A stretch of 64,000 bases of DNA from a virus (IMGVR_UViG_3300020156_000022:40983-104982); one strand, 5' to 3'; positions 5,845-11,065 are shown, numbered from the stretch's first letter. A program made the numbers and translations. The notes: generated by a model not told the origin, from the letters alone.

Positions 5845-6023
5845 TAGGATTTATCTCCCTTATGGGAACCCTTATCACGGGAATGGTCTGGCTTACTGCC
5901 ACCACCAGTAGTTCCTCTACGACTAGTGTTAGTTCCTTTAGTCCAACGCCTTTCCACTTTCTGGGCATATTCCTCAAGCTGATCGGCAGACAGGTTCTTC
6001 TTATCGTCATCCTTTTTAGTCAT
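5844..6023 (-). CDS. Small hydrophilic protein (59 aa)
   Basis: ATG at 6023, directly after tRNA-Arg. Highly charged and low in hydrophobic residues (KKDDDKKN, RRWTKGTNTSRRG, then Gly/Ser/His/Lys-rich), probably disordered. The stop overlaps the next start. Confidence 0.55.
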   Translation of the reverse strand: MTKKDDDKKNLSADQLEEYAQKVERRWTKGTNTSRRGTTGGGSKPDHSRDKGSHKGDKS

Positions 6024-6024
6024 G

Positions 6025-6097
6025 CACCCCTGACAGGATTCGAACCTGCGATTTACAGTTTAGAAGACTGTTGAGTTATCCGCTACTCTACAGGGGC
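6025..6097 (-). tRNA. tRNA-Arg(TCT)
   Basis: Acceptor GCCCCTG/CAGGGGT, T-arm GCAGG-TTCGAAT-CCTGT, anticodon stem ACAGT/ACTGT with loop CTTCTAA giving TCT (AGA). AGA is rare in high-GC hosts, so the gene fits the AT-rich codon usage. Confidence 0.95.
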
Positions 6098-6147
6098 ATT
6101 AAATTAGTTTTGAGTTTAAAGCGACCAAAACTATAAACAAACTTCGT

Positions 6148-6214
6148 GCATCGAGCGGGTTCGAACCGTATCTCTGGGTATGACCCCAGCGCATTTCCCT
6201 AATGCTACTCGATA
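6148..6214 (-). pseudogene. tRNA-like gene, CAT, six-base loop
   Basis: Arms TATCGAG/CTCGATG, D-arm GCATT..AATGC, T-loop TTCGAAC with a weak stem. The anticodon arm is CTGGG-GTCATA-CCCAG, a perfect stem but a loop of six bases instead of seven, containing CAT. Either a decayed Met/Ile tRNA or an unusual one. Confidence 0.45.
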
Positions 6215-6220
6215 CTAACA

Positions 6221-6290
6221 TGGTGCCAGCCATGCTTTTACCATTACGAAAGACCCGGCTGCTACCGCATACCACACTTAATGCTGGCAC
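6221..6290 (-). ncRNA. Acceptor-like stem RNA ending CACCA
   Basis: A perfect 8-bp stem, GTGCCAGC (6283-6290) with GCTGGCAC (6223-6230), is followed by CA, so the minus strand ends CACCA. The interior has CATTA/TAATG and ATGC/GCAT pairs in crossing order and no T-loop. tRNA-sized but not a tRNA; function unknown. Confidence 0.35.
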
Positions 6291-6305
6291 ACTAAGCTGA
6301 TCACG

Positions 6306-6351
6306 TTCGTACTCTCGGATTCCGTTTCTTAGCGTACGAAAGTCACCCGAG
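6306..6351 (-). ncRNA. Pseudoknot-forming segment
   Basis: TTCGTAC/GTACGAA (7 bp, 6306-6312 with 6334-6340) and CTCGG/CCGAG (5 bp, 6314-6318 with 6347-6351) cross each other, a pseudoknot topology. It lies between tRNA-Lys(TTT) and the stem RNA at 6221. Confidence 0.35.
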
Positions 6352-6364
6352 TATAACCAAACTG

Positions 6365-6436
6365 TACGCCGAGAGAATTACGATATCTCGTCCCGCGAGT
6401 TAAAAGCTCGCTGCTCTGCCTCTGAGCTACCGGCGC
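6365..6436 (-). tRNA. tRNA-Lys(TTT)
   Basis: Acceptor GCGCCGG/TCGGCGT, D-arm GCTC..GAGC, anticodon stem GCGAG/CTCGC with loop CTTTTAA giving TTT (AAA). The T-arm is odd: stem GAGA/TCTC with the enlarged loop TATCGTAAT instead of TTCRANY, so function is not certain. Confidence 0.8.
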
Positions 6437-6481
6437 TAGTCTTACAGAATACTACCAAGAACGTCTACATTTTGCTGAAAG

Positions 6482-6554
6482 TACGCCATAAGGGACTCGA
6501 ACCCTTGACCCACCGATTAAGAGTCGGTTGTCTCTGCCGCTGAGCTAATGGCGC
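6482..6554 (-). tRNA. tRNA-Lys(CTT)
   Basis: Canonical: acceptor GCGCCAT/ATGGCGT, T-arm AAGGG-TTCGAGT-CCCTT, anticodon stem ACCGA/TCGGT with loop CTCTTAA giving CTT (AAG). First RNA after the promoter at 6599-6627. Confidence 0.95.
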
Positions 6555-6598
6555 TTGGTGAGATATTTGTTAGCCTCTCACTGGCATCAGCCTCACCC

Positions 6599-6627
6599 AT
6601 TTTACATCACGGAGGACATGATGTCTA
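6599..6627 (-). promoter_or_regulatory. Sigma70-type promoter for tRNA-Lys
   Basis: TAGACA (6622-6627), 17 bp, TAAAAT (6599-6604). GGTGAG/CTCACC arms lie between the -10 and the tRNA. Confidence 0.6.
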
Positions 6628-6652
6628 GCTACTAGAAAGTTGACATGACATA

Positions 6653-6712
6653 CCTGCACCAGCTAGGAATCGAACCCAGTATGCCACTGAACAGGTTTGC
6701 AACCCTGTTTTG
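6653..6712 (-). pseudogene. tRNA-Cys-like fragment without D-arm
   Basis: Directly after tRNA-Val. It has an anticodon arm ACAGG/CCTGT with an eight-base loop GTTGCAAA (GCA in it), a T-arm with loop TTCGATT, and a 3' strand GGTGCAGG that can pair only by reaching into the tRNA-Val 3' end. No D-arm. Probably a decayed tRNA-Cys; a good tRNA-Cys exists at 9297. Confidence 0.4.
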
Positions 6713-6784
6713 TAGGGGCAGGGAATTTCGAAATCCCGACCTGCGGTATGTAACACCGCTGCTCTGCCTCTGAGCTACGCCCCC
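6713..6784 (-). tRNA. tRNA-Val(TAC)
   Basis: Acceptor GGGGGCG/TGCCCCT, D-arm GCTC..GAGC, T-arm GGGAT-TTCGAAA-TTCCC, anticodon stem GCGGT/ACCGC with loop GTTACAT giving TAC (GUA). Confidence 0.92.
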
Positions 6785-7000
6785 AAGCTACGTTTGAATT
6801 TATACCATCCAAACTGTTTTGCCGTTCTTCTTTTATGGCAGTTAGCACATCGTACCACACACTTCTCAATTTCTGCAAGTACTCGATCCCATTTAATTCC
6901 GTTTCTTACAGATTTACCTATATCAAAACTTTTTTCTTCTGGAATTAGAAGGCTAGAACCGACTAAGGAAACTAGCCTTGATTGGCTTGCTGATAAAGCT
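6775..7000 (-). pseudogene. HNH endonuclease remnant
   Basis: The last 50 codons read SFDIGKSVRNGIKWDRVLAE, then CVVRCANCHKRRTAKQFGWY, the C-terminal half of a common phage HNH family ending in CANCH. Upstream the frame breaks: VLAF, where VLEFDH would be expected, is in a different frame and runs into stops. The catalytic HH is lost. The stop lies in the 5' end of tRNA-Val. A dead homing-type nuclease. Confidence 0.65.
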
Positions 7001-7132
7001 TTACTAGCTGAACCTTCATTATGGGGTACTTTATCTGACAGTTTAGGGTATTGTATGAACTACCAGTTAACACAAACTAAGTCTAATGGTACATCCTTAG
7101 ATTTTATGTGTGCTTGAACCTGGCAGGATCTA

Positions 7133-7162
7133 ACTATAACTTAGGACTGCTTCCCCTGTCAA
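7133..7162 (-). promoter_or_regulatory. Candidate promoter in gene-free stretch
   Basis: TTGACA (7157-7162), 18 bp, TATAGT (7133-7138). Points toward the HNH remnant and tRNA-Val. The 330 bases from 7001 to 7330 hold this, a second site at 7237 and no visible gene. Confidence 0.45.
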
Positions 7163-7236
7163 GCCAGGCTCGGCTGCCACTATTACTGCATATCGTTAAG
7201 CCTGTGCTAGGTCATTCGCCTACTTGCAGCATTGAG

Positions 7237-7264
7237 CTTATAGTTATCATACGTGCTTTGTCAA
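7237..7264 (-). promoter_or_regulatory. Candidate promoter
   Basis: TTGACA (7259-7264), 16 bp, TATAAG (7237-7242). A second possible start for transcription into the tRNA-Val group. Confidence 0.35.
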
Positions 7265-7330
7265 CAGCCTTACTGTATACGCGCGCCGTTCGACGTAGTT
7301 TATTACATTGTGGAATGTGATATACTTGCG

Positions 7331-7402
7331 TGGAGAAATAGGGAGTTGAACCCTATCTTGAACTTTGCAAAAGTCCCGTGCAACCCTTAACACTTTATCC
7401 CC
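7331..7402 (-). tRNA. tRNA-Ala(TGC)
   Basis: Acceptor GGGGATA/TTTCTCC holds the G3-U70 pair that marks alanine tRNAs, with discriminator A; one T-T mismatch at 6-67. T-arm TAGGG-TTCAACT-CCCTA. Anticodon stem GGACT/AGTTC with loop TTTGCAA gives TGC (GCA). The D-stem is only 3 bp. Confidence 0.8.
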
Positions 7403-7405
7403 ATA

Positions 7406-7447
7406 GTAAGCGCAAGTGCGTCCAGTTTGCCCGGTCCTCGCGCTTAC
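7406..7447 (-). promoter_or_regulatory. Leader stem before tRNA-Ala
   Basis: Perfect 8-bp stem GTAAGCGC (7440-7447) / GCGCTTAC (7406-7413), starting about 8 nt after the -10 box and ending 4 nt before tRNA-Ala. Confidence 0.55.
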
Positions 7448-7454
7448 ATCTACT

Positions 7455-7483
7455 ACTTTACATCGTCTTGGCTAGCTTGTCAA
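7455..7483 (-). promoter_or_regulatory. Sigma70-type promoter for tRNA-Ala
   Basis: TTGACA (7478-7483), 17 bp, TAAAGT (7455-7460), followed by AGTAG as at the promoters at 3089 and 11125. The -35 overlaps the stop codon of the upstream gene. Confidence 0.8.
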
Positions 7484-7644
7484 CCCTCTAGACTCATAGA
7501 ATTTGCCAGAAGGATGTAGCCCTTTGCTGCTTCAGCCAATGCTTGAAGTCGATTCGCTTGAGCTTCACTCAAGTTGTAGCCCTGCGAGTCTTTTACCTTC
7601 TTCAGGCATTCCTCTGCTGACCTGAGTGCTTCATTTCGTGTCAT
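7480..7644 (-). CDS. Small helical protein (54 aa), leaderless
   Basis: ATG at 7644 lies 6 nt after the -10 box of the promoter at 7651-7679, so the first base of the mRNA is probably the A of the start codon; no RBS is present. The product is helical and alanine-rich (NEALRSAEECLKKVKDSQG, SEAQANRLQALAEAAKGY). Function unknown. Confidence 0.65.
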   Translation of the reverse strand: MTRNEALRSAEECLKKVKDSQGYNLSEAQANRLQALAEAAKGYILLANSMSLEG

Positions 7645-7650
7645 GCACCT

Positions 7651-7679
7651 AGCCTACAGGACTCTGACAGGATCGTCAA
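7651..7679 (-). promoter_or_regulatory. Promoter of leaderless gene
   Basis: TTGACG (7674-7679), 17 bp, TAGGCT (7651-7656), then AGGTGC and ATG. Confidence 0.75.
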
Positions 7680-7692
7680 GGCTACGTATCTG

Positions 7693-7896
7693 TTATTTCT
7701 TAAATCTTCCTCGGCCTATAGCTCGTTGACTAATCAAATCAAGTAACTGCTCACGAATATCCATATTACGATTAAGAATTTTACGAGTATTAGCGATAGT
7801 AGTCTGACAGTTTGCTATGGCCGTCTCGACATCTAATAACTCTTCAGACAACTCTTTATCTGACCAATCACCGTAATCTGGTTGTTCAGTAAGCAT
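7693..7896 (-). CDS. Small coiled-coil protein (67 aa)
   Basis: Acidic N-terminus then heptad-like DKELSEELLDVETAIANCQT, and a basic end (AIGRGRFKK). Lies 4 nt after the dCTP deaminase gene. No family recognised. Confidence 0.55.
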   Translation of the reverse strand: MLTEQPDYGDWSDKELSEELLDVETAIANCQTTIANTRKILNRNMDIREQLLDLISQRAIGRGRFKK

Positions 7897-7900
7897 TTAT

Positions 7901-8506
7901 CTATTCCTTTTCATTTGGGTAAACATCATAGATCTTAAAATTATCAAAGGATCGGCTTATAGTTGGCCCAGCCTGGTACTGATAGTGCGATCCAGCTGCT
8001 CTTGAACCATACAACAAAGTAGTCGGCTCTGGTAAGTGGTAGAAGCCAAGTTGACTAACTTTCATACCTGGCCATAACAACAAAGGCATAGTTCCACTAT
8101 TACTTAATTCTAAGGTAATTTGCCCTTCAAATCCTGGATCAATAAACCCCGCAGTAGCATGAATAACCAACCCTAGCCTGCCTAAAGAACTTTTACCCTC
8201 AAGCTTAGCGGCTATGTTAGCACCTAATGCAATAGTTTCAAAGGTACAACCTAGCACAAATGCTCCTGGCTCTAATACAAATGCAGAACCCTTTGGAACA
8301 AATACATCTGTAAAGTAATCAGTTGAGTCTTCTTTAGGATCTACCAACGGCGCGTCCGCAGGGGAATCAAATTGTAACTGTACCTTAAACTCAGGAGAAA
8401 GTGTCATATCATAACTGGCAGGCTGAATTAGCTCTTCCCTGAAAGGCTGGATGATAATATTTTGGAATCTAATCTCTTCAAGAATTCCTCTATTAGATAC
8501 TAGCAT
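7901..8506 (-). CDS. dcd: dCTP deaminase
   Basis: 201 residues, usual length for Dcd. The core EGKSSLGRLGLVIHATAGFI followed by DPGFEGQITLEL is the trimer-interface active-site block of the dCTP deaminase/dUTPase fold; QPASYDMTLSPEF near the start is the usual Q-P-x-S-x-D-x-x-L motif. It converts dCTP to dUTP, feeding dTMP synthesis together with the phage dUTPase (30182) and dCMP deaminase (23784). Overlaps the preceding gene by 14 nt. Confidence 0.93.
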   Translation of the reverse strand: MLVSNRGILEEIRFQNIIIQPFREELIQPASYDMTLSPEFKVQLQFDSPADAPLVDPKEDSTDYFTDVFVPKGSAFVLEPGAFVLGCTFETIALGANIAAKLEGKSSLGRLGLVIHATAGFIDPGFEGQITLELSNSGTMPLLLWPGMKVSQLGFYHLPEPTTLLYGSRAAGSHYQYQAGPTISRSFDNFKIYDVYPNEKE

Positions 8507-8732
8507 GATCTTCTCTCCATTCTAGTTTCACCTTGCCGCTTTCATGGAAAGCAAGATCAAGTATGGTATTATTATATACCTTTACCAGATCAATCTCAAT
8601 CTTTTTACCTAAAGGTACATATTTTCTTAGCAATGCCGCTGCGACAGCCTCATAGATTCTTACTTTTTCTTCAAGCACATCAAAAGACCTGGATGCTAGG
8701 TACTCATCCAGGTCTATAAATTCATTTGACAT
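8493..8732 (-). CDS. Hypothetical protein (79 aa)
   Basis: Overlaps dcd by 14 nt, so probably co-translated. Contains DEYLASRSFDVLEEKVRIYE and KIEIDLVKVYNNTILDLAF; acidic, mixed alpha/beta. Not recognised. Confidence 0.55.
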   Translation of the reverse strand: MSNEFIDLDEYLASRSFDVLEEKVRIYEAVAAALLRKYVPLGKKIEIDLVKVYNNTILDLAFHESGKVKLEWREDHASI

Positions 8733-8750
8733 TACTTACCTTTCTCAAGA

Positions 8751-8822
8751 AAATAGGAGCCGCATCGACAAACAACTTGCGGATCTTTGCCTACAAGTTA
8801 TCCTGGAGGTTGGCTCCTATTT
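8751..8822 (-). terminator. Long nested hairpin, probable terminator
   Basis: AAATAGGAGCC (minus 8822-8812) pairs perfectly with GGCTCCTATTT (8761-8751), enclosing a second stem AACTTG/CAAGTT. The 3' arm continues into TTTTCTT. It fills the gap between the nuclease gene and the gene at 8732. Confidence 0.55.
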
Positions 8823-8823
8823 G

Positions 8824-9174
8824 CTAGTATGCCTTATATTCAGCATGTCCAGCACTGACCATTCGATCATTGATGCTAGGAGTTTTAGTAGGGTCTTCTC
8901 CCCAAAGCCATAACTCTCCTAAATATCGGCCATACTTTTCTTTTTTATCCTTGGTAGTCATAACATATAGATACTTAAAACTACCATCAGGATTAGTAAG
9001 TAATTTCAATAACCATGCCCTGGCATTCTTACCGGCTTGTGTGGGTAGCTCAGGAGCATTAATTCTGTTGAATCTAATATGCATGTCTTGAAGAAGATCA
9101 CAACCAGCGTCTCGCCTTATTGTGATTGTATCAGCATCATAGACAGTTAAGATTTCAGCAGGGTAATCATACAT
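8824..9174 (-). CDS. SNase-like (thermonuclease fold) nuclease
   Basis: About 116 residues from ATG 9174, which has GGGAG 7 nt upstream; a longer frame exists but would start inside the structured RNA at 9212. The pattern follows staphylococcal nuclease: ILTVYDADTITIRR, IRFNRINAPEL (R at the active site), KNARAWLLKLL, then EKYGRYLGELWL and SINDRMVSAGHAEY. These enzymes cut DNA and RNA with calcium. No signal peptide, so it acts inside the cell, perhaps in host DNA breakdown. Confidence 0.85.
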   Translation of the reverse strand: MYDYPAEILTVYDADTITIRRDAGCDLLQDMHIRFNRINAPELPTQAGKNARAWLLKLLTNPDGSFKYLYVMTTKDKKEKYGRYLGELWLWGEDPTKTPSINDRMVSAGHAEYKAY

Positions 9175-9211
9175 ATTTATCTCCCATCGTATAAGAGATA
9201 AATCGGTAATA

Positions 9212-9293
9212 ATTGAGGGTTGCAACTTCCAGTACAGCCGTGCAGCTTTCCCGGTTAACCAGATAGCTTTCTCACCTGTTCGTGGACCTCAAT
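9212..9293 (-). ncRNA. Structured leader RNA
   Basis: ATTGAGG (9293-9287) pairs with CCTCAAT (9218-9212), enclosing TCCA/TGGA, ACAG/CTGT and CTGG-TTAA-CCGG in nested order. It begins 4 nt after tRNA-Cys and ends before the SNase RBS. Could be a leader controlling the nuclease or a processing spacer. Confidence 0.35.
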
Positions 9294-9296
9294 AAG

Positions 9297-9375
9297 AGCA
9301 GATAGGCGGAATCGAACCGCAGACATAAGACGCCTTTTGCAGAGGCGCGGCTATCACCAATAACCTTCTATCTGC
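9297..9375 (-). tRNA. tRNA-Cys(GCA)
   Basis: Acceptor GCAGATA/TATCTGC, anticodon stem CGCCT/AGGCG with loop CTGCAAA giving GCA, T-loop TTCGATT, and discriminator U, an identity element for tRNA-Cys. Confidence 0.92.
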
Positions 9376-9410
9376 ACGTAAAGAATAATATTATTCTTTA
9401 CTAATAGAAT

Positions 9411-9521
9411 TTACTTTTTACCAGTACCTTTACATGCATTACAATCTATAGGAGGAAGACTATTACGTTCAAAAAACCCTCTACCTCTACATGACATACA
9501 TATTTCTTTTTCTTTTTCCAT
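9411..9521 (-). CDS. DnaJ-type zinc-knuckle microprotein (36 aa)
   Basis: ATG starts 2 nt after tRNA-Thr(GGT). Two CxxCxGxG repeats, CMSCRGRG (8-15) and CNACKGTG (27-34), make up nearly the whole protein: half of a DnaJ cysteine-rich domain, one zinc site. The spacing between the repeats fits the DnaJ hairpin. Function unknown. Confidence 0.6.
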   Translation of the reverse strand: MEKEKEICMSCRGRGFFERNSLPPIDCNACKGTGKK

Positions 9522-9522
9522 G

Positions 9523-9597
9523 AGCCACCAGAGAGAATCGAACTCTCGACCTTTTCCGTACCAAGGAAACACTCTGACCAAACTGAGCTATGGCGGC
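9523..9597 (-). tRNA. tRNA-Thr(GGT)
   Basis: Acceptor GCCGCCA/TGGTGGC, T-arm GAGAG-TTCGATT-CTCTC, anticodon stem TTTCC/GGAAA with loop TTGGTAC giving GGT (ACC/ACU). Discriminator U. Confidence 0.93.
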
Positions 9598-9684
9598 AAA
9601 ACTAGTTTTTAGAAGCAGCCATTTCCCTTCCGGGCGGTACTGTGGAGAGACCCTTAGTTTCAAGGCTGAACTAGAAACCTTCCG

Positions 9685-9759
9685 AGCGGCCAGTGTGGCT
9701 CGAACACACTACTCTCTGCTTACGAGGCAGGGGCTTTAACCTGATTAAGCTACAGCCGC
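9685..9759 (-). tRNA. tRNA-Thr(CGT)
   Basis: Acceptor GCGGCTG/TGGCCGC, T-arm GTGTG-TTCGAGC-CACAC, loop CTCGTAA on a CTGC/GCAG stem giving CGT (ACG). Confidence 0.92.
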
Positions 9760-9763
9760 AATA

Positions 9764-9922
9764 TTAGTTAGACAATCTTTTTTGTTTTGTGCCGCAAGGC
9801 ACATGAGTAACTACCTTATTCTTGATTCTCCATCCACGAGTGCCTTTGCAATTGTCGCACACCCTAGGACCATTCTCATCAATGAGTCTTCCTCCGATTG
9901 TTGCATTATCTGTATTTGCCAT
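9764..9922 (-). CDS. Zinc-knuckle microprotein (52 aa)
   Basis: ATG just after tRNA-Gly(TCC) on the opposite side of its coordinates; ends 4 nt before tRNA-Thr(CGT). CDNCKGTRGW (22-31) is one DnaJ-like knuckle; a lone Cys at 43 (VPCGT) could complete the site only partly. Function unknown. Confidence 0.5.
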   Translation of the reverse strand: MANTDNATIGGRLIDENGPRVCDNCKGTRGWRIKNKVVTHVPCGTKQKRLSN

Positions 9923-9923
9923 G

Positions 9924-9994
9924 AGCGGAAGACGGGAATCGAACCCGCGACAAAACGTTGGAAGCGTCTTATGTTACCTCTACACCACATCCGC
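9924..9994 (-). tRNA. tRNA-Gly(TCC)
   Basis: Acceptor GCGGATG/CTTCCGC (one T-T mismatch), T-arm GCGGG-TTCGATT-CCCGT, anticodon stem AGACG/CGTTT with loop CTTCCAA giving TCC (GGA/GGG). Confidence 0.93.
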
Positions 9995-9996
9995 AT

Positions 9997-10079
9997 TGGT
10001 GCAACCGTACAGCCTGCGAGAATCTATTAGGCACGATTCTCATTGTCCTAGTGCCTGTAGGGACCAGCTTATCGGTTGC
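9997..10079 (-). ncRNA. Pseudoknotted tRNA-like RNA ending ACCA
   Basis: On the minus strand, GCAACCG (10079-10073) pairs with CGGTTGC (10007-10001), immediately followed by ACCA, like a tRNA acceptor end. Inside, TACAG/CTGTA extends the stem, and GAGAATC/GATTCTC forms a hairpin whose loop (GTGCC) can pair with the upstream linker (GGCAC), a pseudoknot. There is no T-loop or anticodon arm. It lies between two tRNA-Gly genes. Function unknown: a tRNA mimic or a processing decoy are guesses. Confidence 0.5.
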
Positions 10080-10163
10080 GTTGAGAAGTTTTCTAAGGCA
10101 TAAGCCTCGCATCTGAGCGGCCACTCTAGCATTAGCGCCCACCTATTCTCCCAAATCTCCGCG

Positions 10164-10234
10164 AGCGGCTAACGAGAATCGAACTCGTGCTTAAACCTTG
10201 GCAAGGTTTCGTGATACCATTTCACTATAGCCGC
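10164..10234 (-). tRNA. tRNA-Gly(GCC)
   Basis: Acceptor GCGGCTA/TAGCCGC, T-arm ACGAG-TTCGATT-CTCGT, anticodon stem AAACC/GGTTT with loop TTGCCAA giving GCC (GGC/GGU). Confidence 0.95.
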
Positions 10235-10243
10235 AATATTTAC

Positions 10244-10360
10244 TTATAGAAGTTTCTTGTCTATATAACCATTCTTACACTTGCCAGGACAATCTTTTAT
10301 TTTGCCTGCTTTAACTATAAAGCCCCTACCTCTACATGTCAAGCACATGACCAAGGCCAT
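10244..10360 (-). CDS. DnaJ-type zinc-knuckle microprotein (38 aa)
   Basis: Starts at ATG 10360 (an in-frame ATG 4 codons later is possible) and ends 9 nt before tRNA-Gly(GCC). CLTCRGRGF (6-14) and CPGKCKNGY (24-32) are two DnaJ-like knuckles, one with an extra residue. Function unknown. Confidence 0.55.
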   Translation of the reverse strand: MALVMCLTCRGRGFIVKAGKIKDCPGKCKNGYIDKKLL

Positions 10361-10365
10361 AAAAG

Positions 10366-10530
10366 TTAACCTCTTTTTCTAGGAGTATTCTTTACTCTTT
10401 TAATAAAGTCTTGTTGATTTTTCTTTGAAGTAGTTGCCAACAACGCAGCCGCATCTTCAAATTTCTTTTCTCTCAGAAGAGAGGCAGCAGTAAGATTAGC
10501 TTTTTTATCTAAACTGCTATGCTTTCCCAT
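10366..10530 (-). CDS. Small basic helical protein (54 aa)
   Basis: ATG at 10530 (MGKHSSLDKK) overlaps the end of the preceding gene by 14 nt; a longer upstream frame is its shadow. Lysine- and alanine-rich (LTAASLLREKKFEDAAALLA), ending NTPRKRG. Function unknown. Confidence 0.5.
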   Translation of the reverse strand: MGKHSSLDKKANLTAASLLREKKFEDAAALLATTSKKNQQDFIKRVKNTPRKRG

Positions 10531-10657
10531 TGCGCTTAGCCTCCAAGTATTCTGCTTCTGAAAGCTTTGCTTTTGCAAGGTTTCTTATAGAAGGAGTCTT
10601 AGCTGCTTTACGTGTAGCTTTATTTAATTTTGTCCAAGGATCTTTTTTCTTAAGCAT
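10517..10657 (-). CDS. Small basic protein (46 aa)
   Basis: ATG at 10657, 2 nt after tRNA-Asp. Highly basic, helical (KKKDPWTKLNKATRKAAKT, LAKAKLSEAEYLEAKR), similar in character to the next gene. Not recognised. Confidence 0.5.
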   Translation of the reverse strand: MLKKKDPWTKLNKATRKAAKTPSIRNLAKAKLSEAEYLEAKRNGKA

Positions 10658-10658
10658 G

Positions 10659-10733
10659 CGCGACTGAAGGGATTTGAACCCTCGATCTCTTGATTGACAA
10701 TCAAGTGCTTTAACCAGGCTAAGCTACAACCGC
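10659..10733 (-). tRNA. tRNA-Asp(GTC), copy A
   Basis: Acceptor GCGGTTG/CAGTCGC, T-arm GAGGG-TTCAAAT-CCCTT, anticodon stem CTTGA/TCAAG with loop TTGTCAA giving GTC; discriminator G as in tRNA-Asp. Confidence 0.95.
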
Positions 10734-10735
10734 AT

Positions 10736-10795
10736 AGAATTTTGCTGGAATCGAACCAGCGATGCAGGCTTTGCCCCGCATACCTCTCCAGAGGT
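10736..10795 (-). pseudogene. tRNA-like gene without acceptor stem
   Basis: Compact D-arm CCTC-TGGA-GAGG, anticodon-like arm GCGGG-GCAAAG-CCTGC (six-base loop), perfect T-arm GCTGG-TTCGATT-CCAGC. The 3' strand AAAATTC has no partner 5' of the D-arm. Probably decayed. Confidence 0.4.
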
Positions 10796-10859
10796 GCTGT
10801 TATATAGGAATCGAACCTACCACCATAGTGTTACCTATGTCCTCCCCAAGAGGGTCAGC
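10796..10859 (-). pseudogene. Short tRNA-like gene, six-base loop
   Basis: GCTG/CAGC ends, D-arm CCTC/GAGG, anticodon arm CATAG-GTAACA-CTATG with a six-base loop, T-arm GTAGG-TTCGATT-CCTAT. Only about 64 nt with a 4-bp acceptor. Decayed or unusual; if read with T33, the triplet would be AAC (Val). Confidence 0.4.
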
Positions 10860-10860
10860 G

Positions 10861-10933
10861 CGCTCACGACCGGATTCGAACCGGCGACTTCTTCCGTGAC
10901 AGGGAAGCACTCTTACCGCTGAGTTACGCAAGC
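10861..10933 (-). tRNA. tRNA-Asp(GTC), copy B
   Basis: Acceptor GCTTGCG/CGTGAGC, T-arm GCCGG-TTCGAAT-CCGGT, anticodon stem CTTCC/GGAAG with loop CTGTCAC giving GTC; discriminator G. A second Asp tRNA, different in sequence from copy A, so not a recent duplication. Confidence 0.92.
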
Positions 10934-10940
10934 ATGGAGC

Positions 10941-10986
10941 TGGGAACAAGGGCCTACCGTCAAATCCCTTGATAAACGGATTCCCA
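10941..10986 (-). ncRNA. Small pseudoknotted RNA element
   Basis: TGGGAA/TTCCCA outer stem and CAAGGG/CCCTTG inner stem with a 9-nt bulge; the bulge CCGT can pair with ACGG in the loop, the same topology as the element at 9997-10079. Lies between a tRNA-like gene and tRNA-Asp. Confidence 0.35.
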
Positions 10987-10989
10987 ACG

Positions 10990-11065
10990 CCCGAGCAACA
11001 GGATTCGAACCTGCATGTTTCCGTTAACCTTTCAACTGGTTCGTAGCCAGAGGGTATACGCCCGG
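10990..11065 (-). pseudogene. tRNA-like gene with aberrant D-arm
   Basis: Good 7-bp acceptor CCGGGCG/TGCTCGG and T-arm GCAGG-TTCGAAT-CCTGT, total 76 nt. The middle does not fold normally: an anticodon-like arm CTGG-CTACGAA-CCAG (ACG, Arg) sits where the D-arm should be, followed by about 20 nt of unpaired sequence. First RNA after the promoter at 11125. Confidence 0.45.

Noticed and set aside
6099-6290. Minus frame of 63 codons over tRNA-like sequence
   Set aside because: Runs through the tRNA-like gene at 6148 and the stem RNA at 6221; no coding signal.
6663-6878. Minus frame of 71 codons
   Set aside because: Runs through tRNA-Val and the Cys-like remnant and is out of frame with the HNH remnant.
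10053-10147. Possible 30-codon frame beginning MLEWPL
   Set aside because: Overlaps the pseudoknotted RNA, no RBS, no motif.
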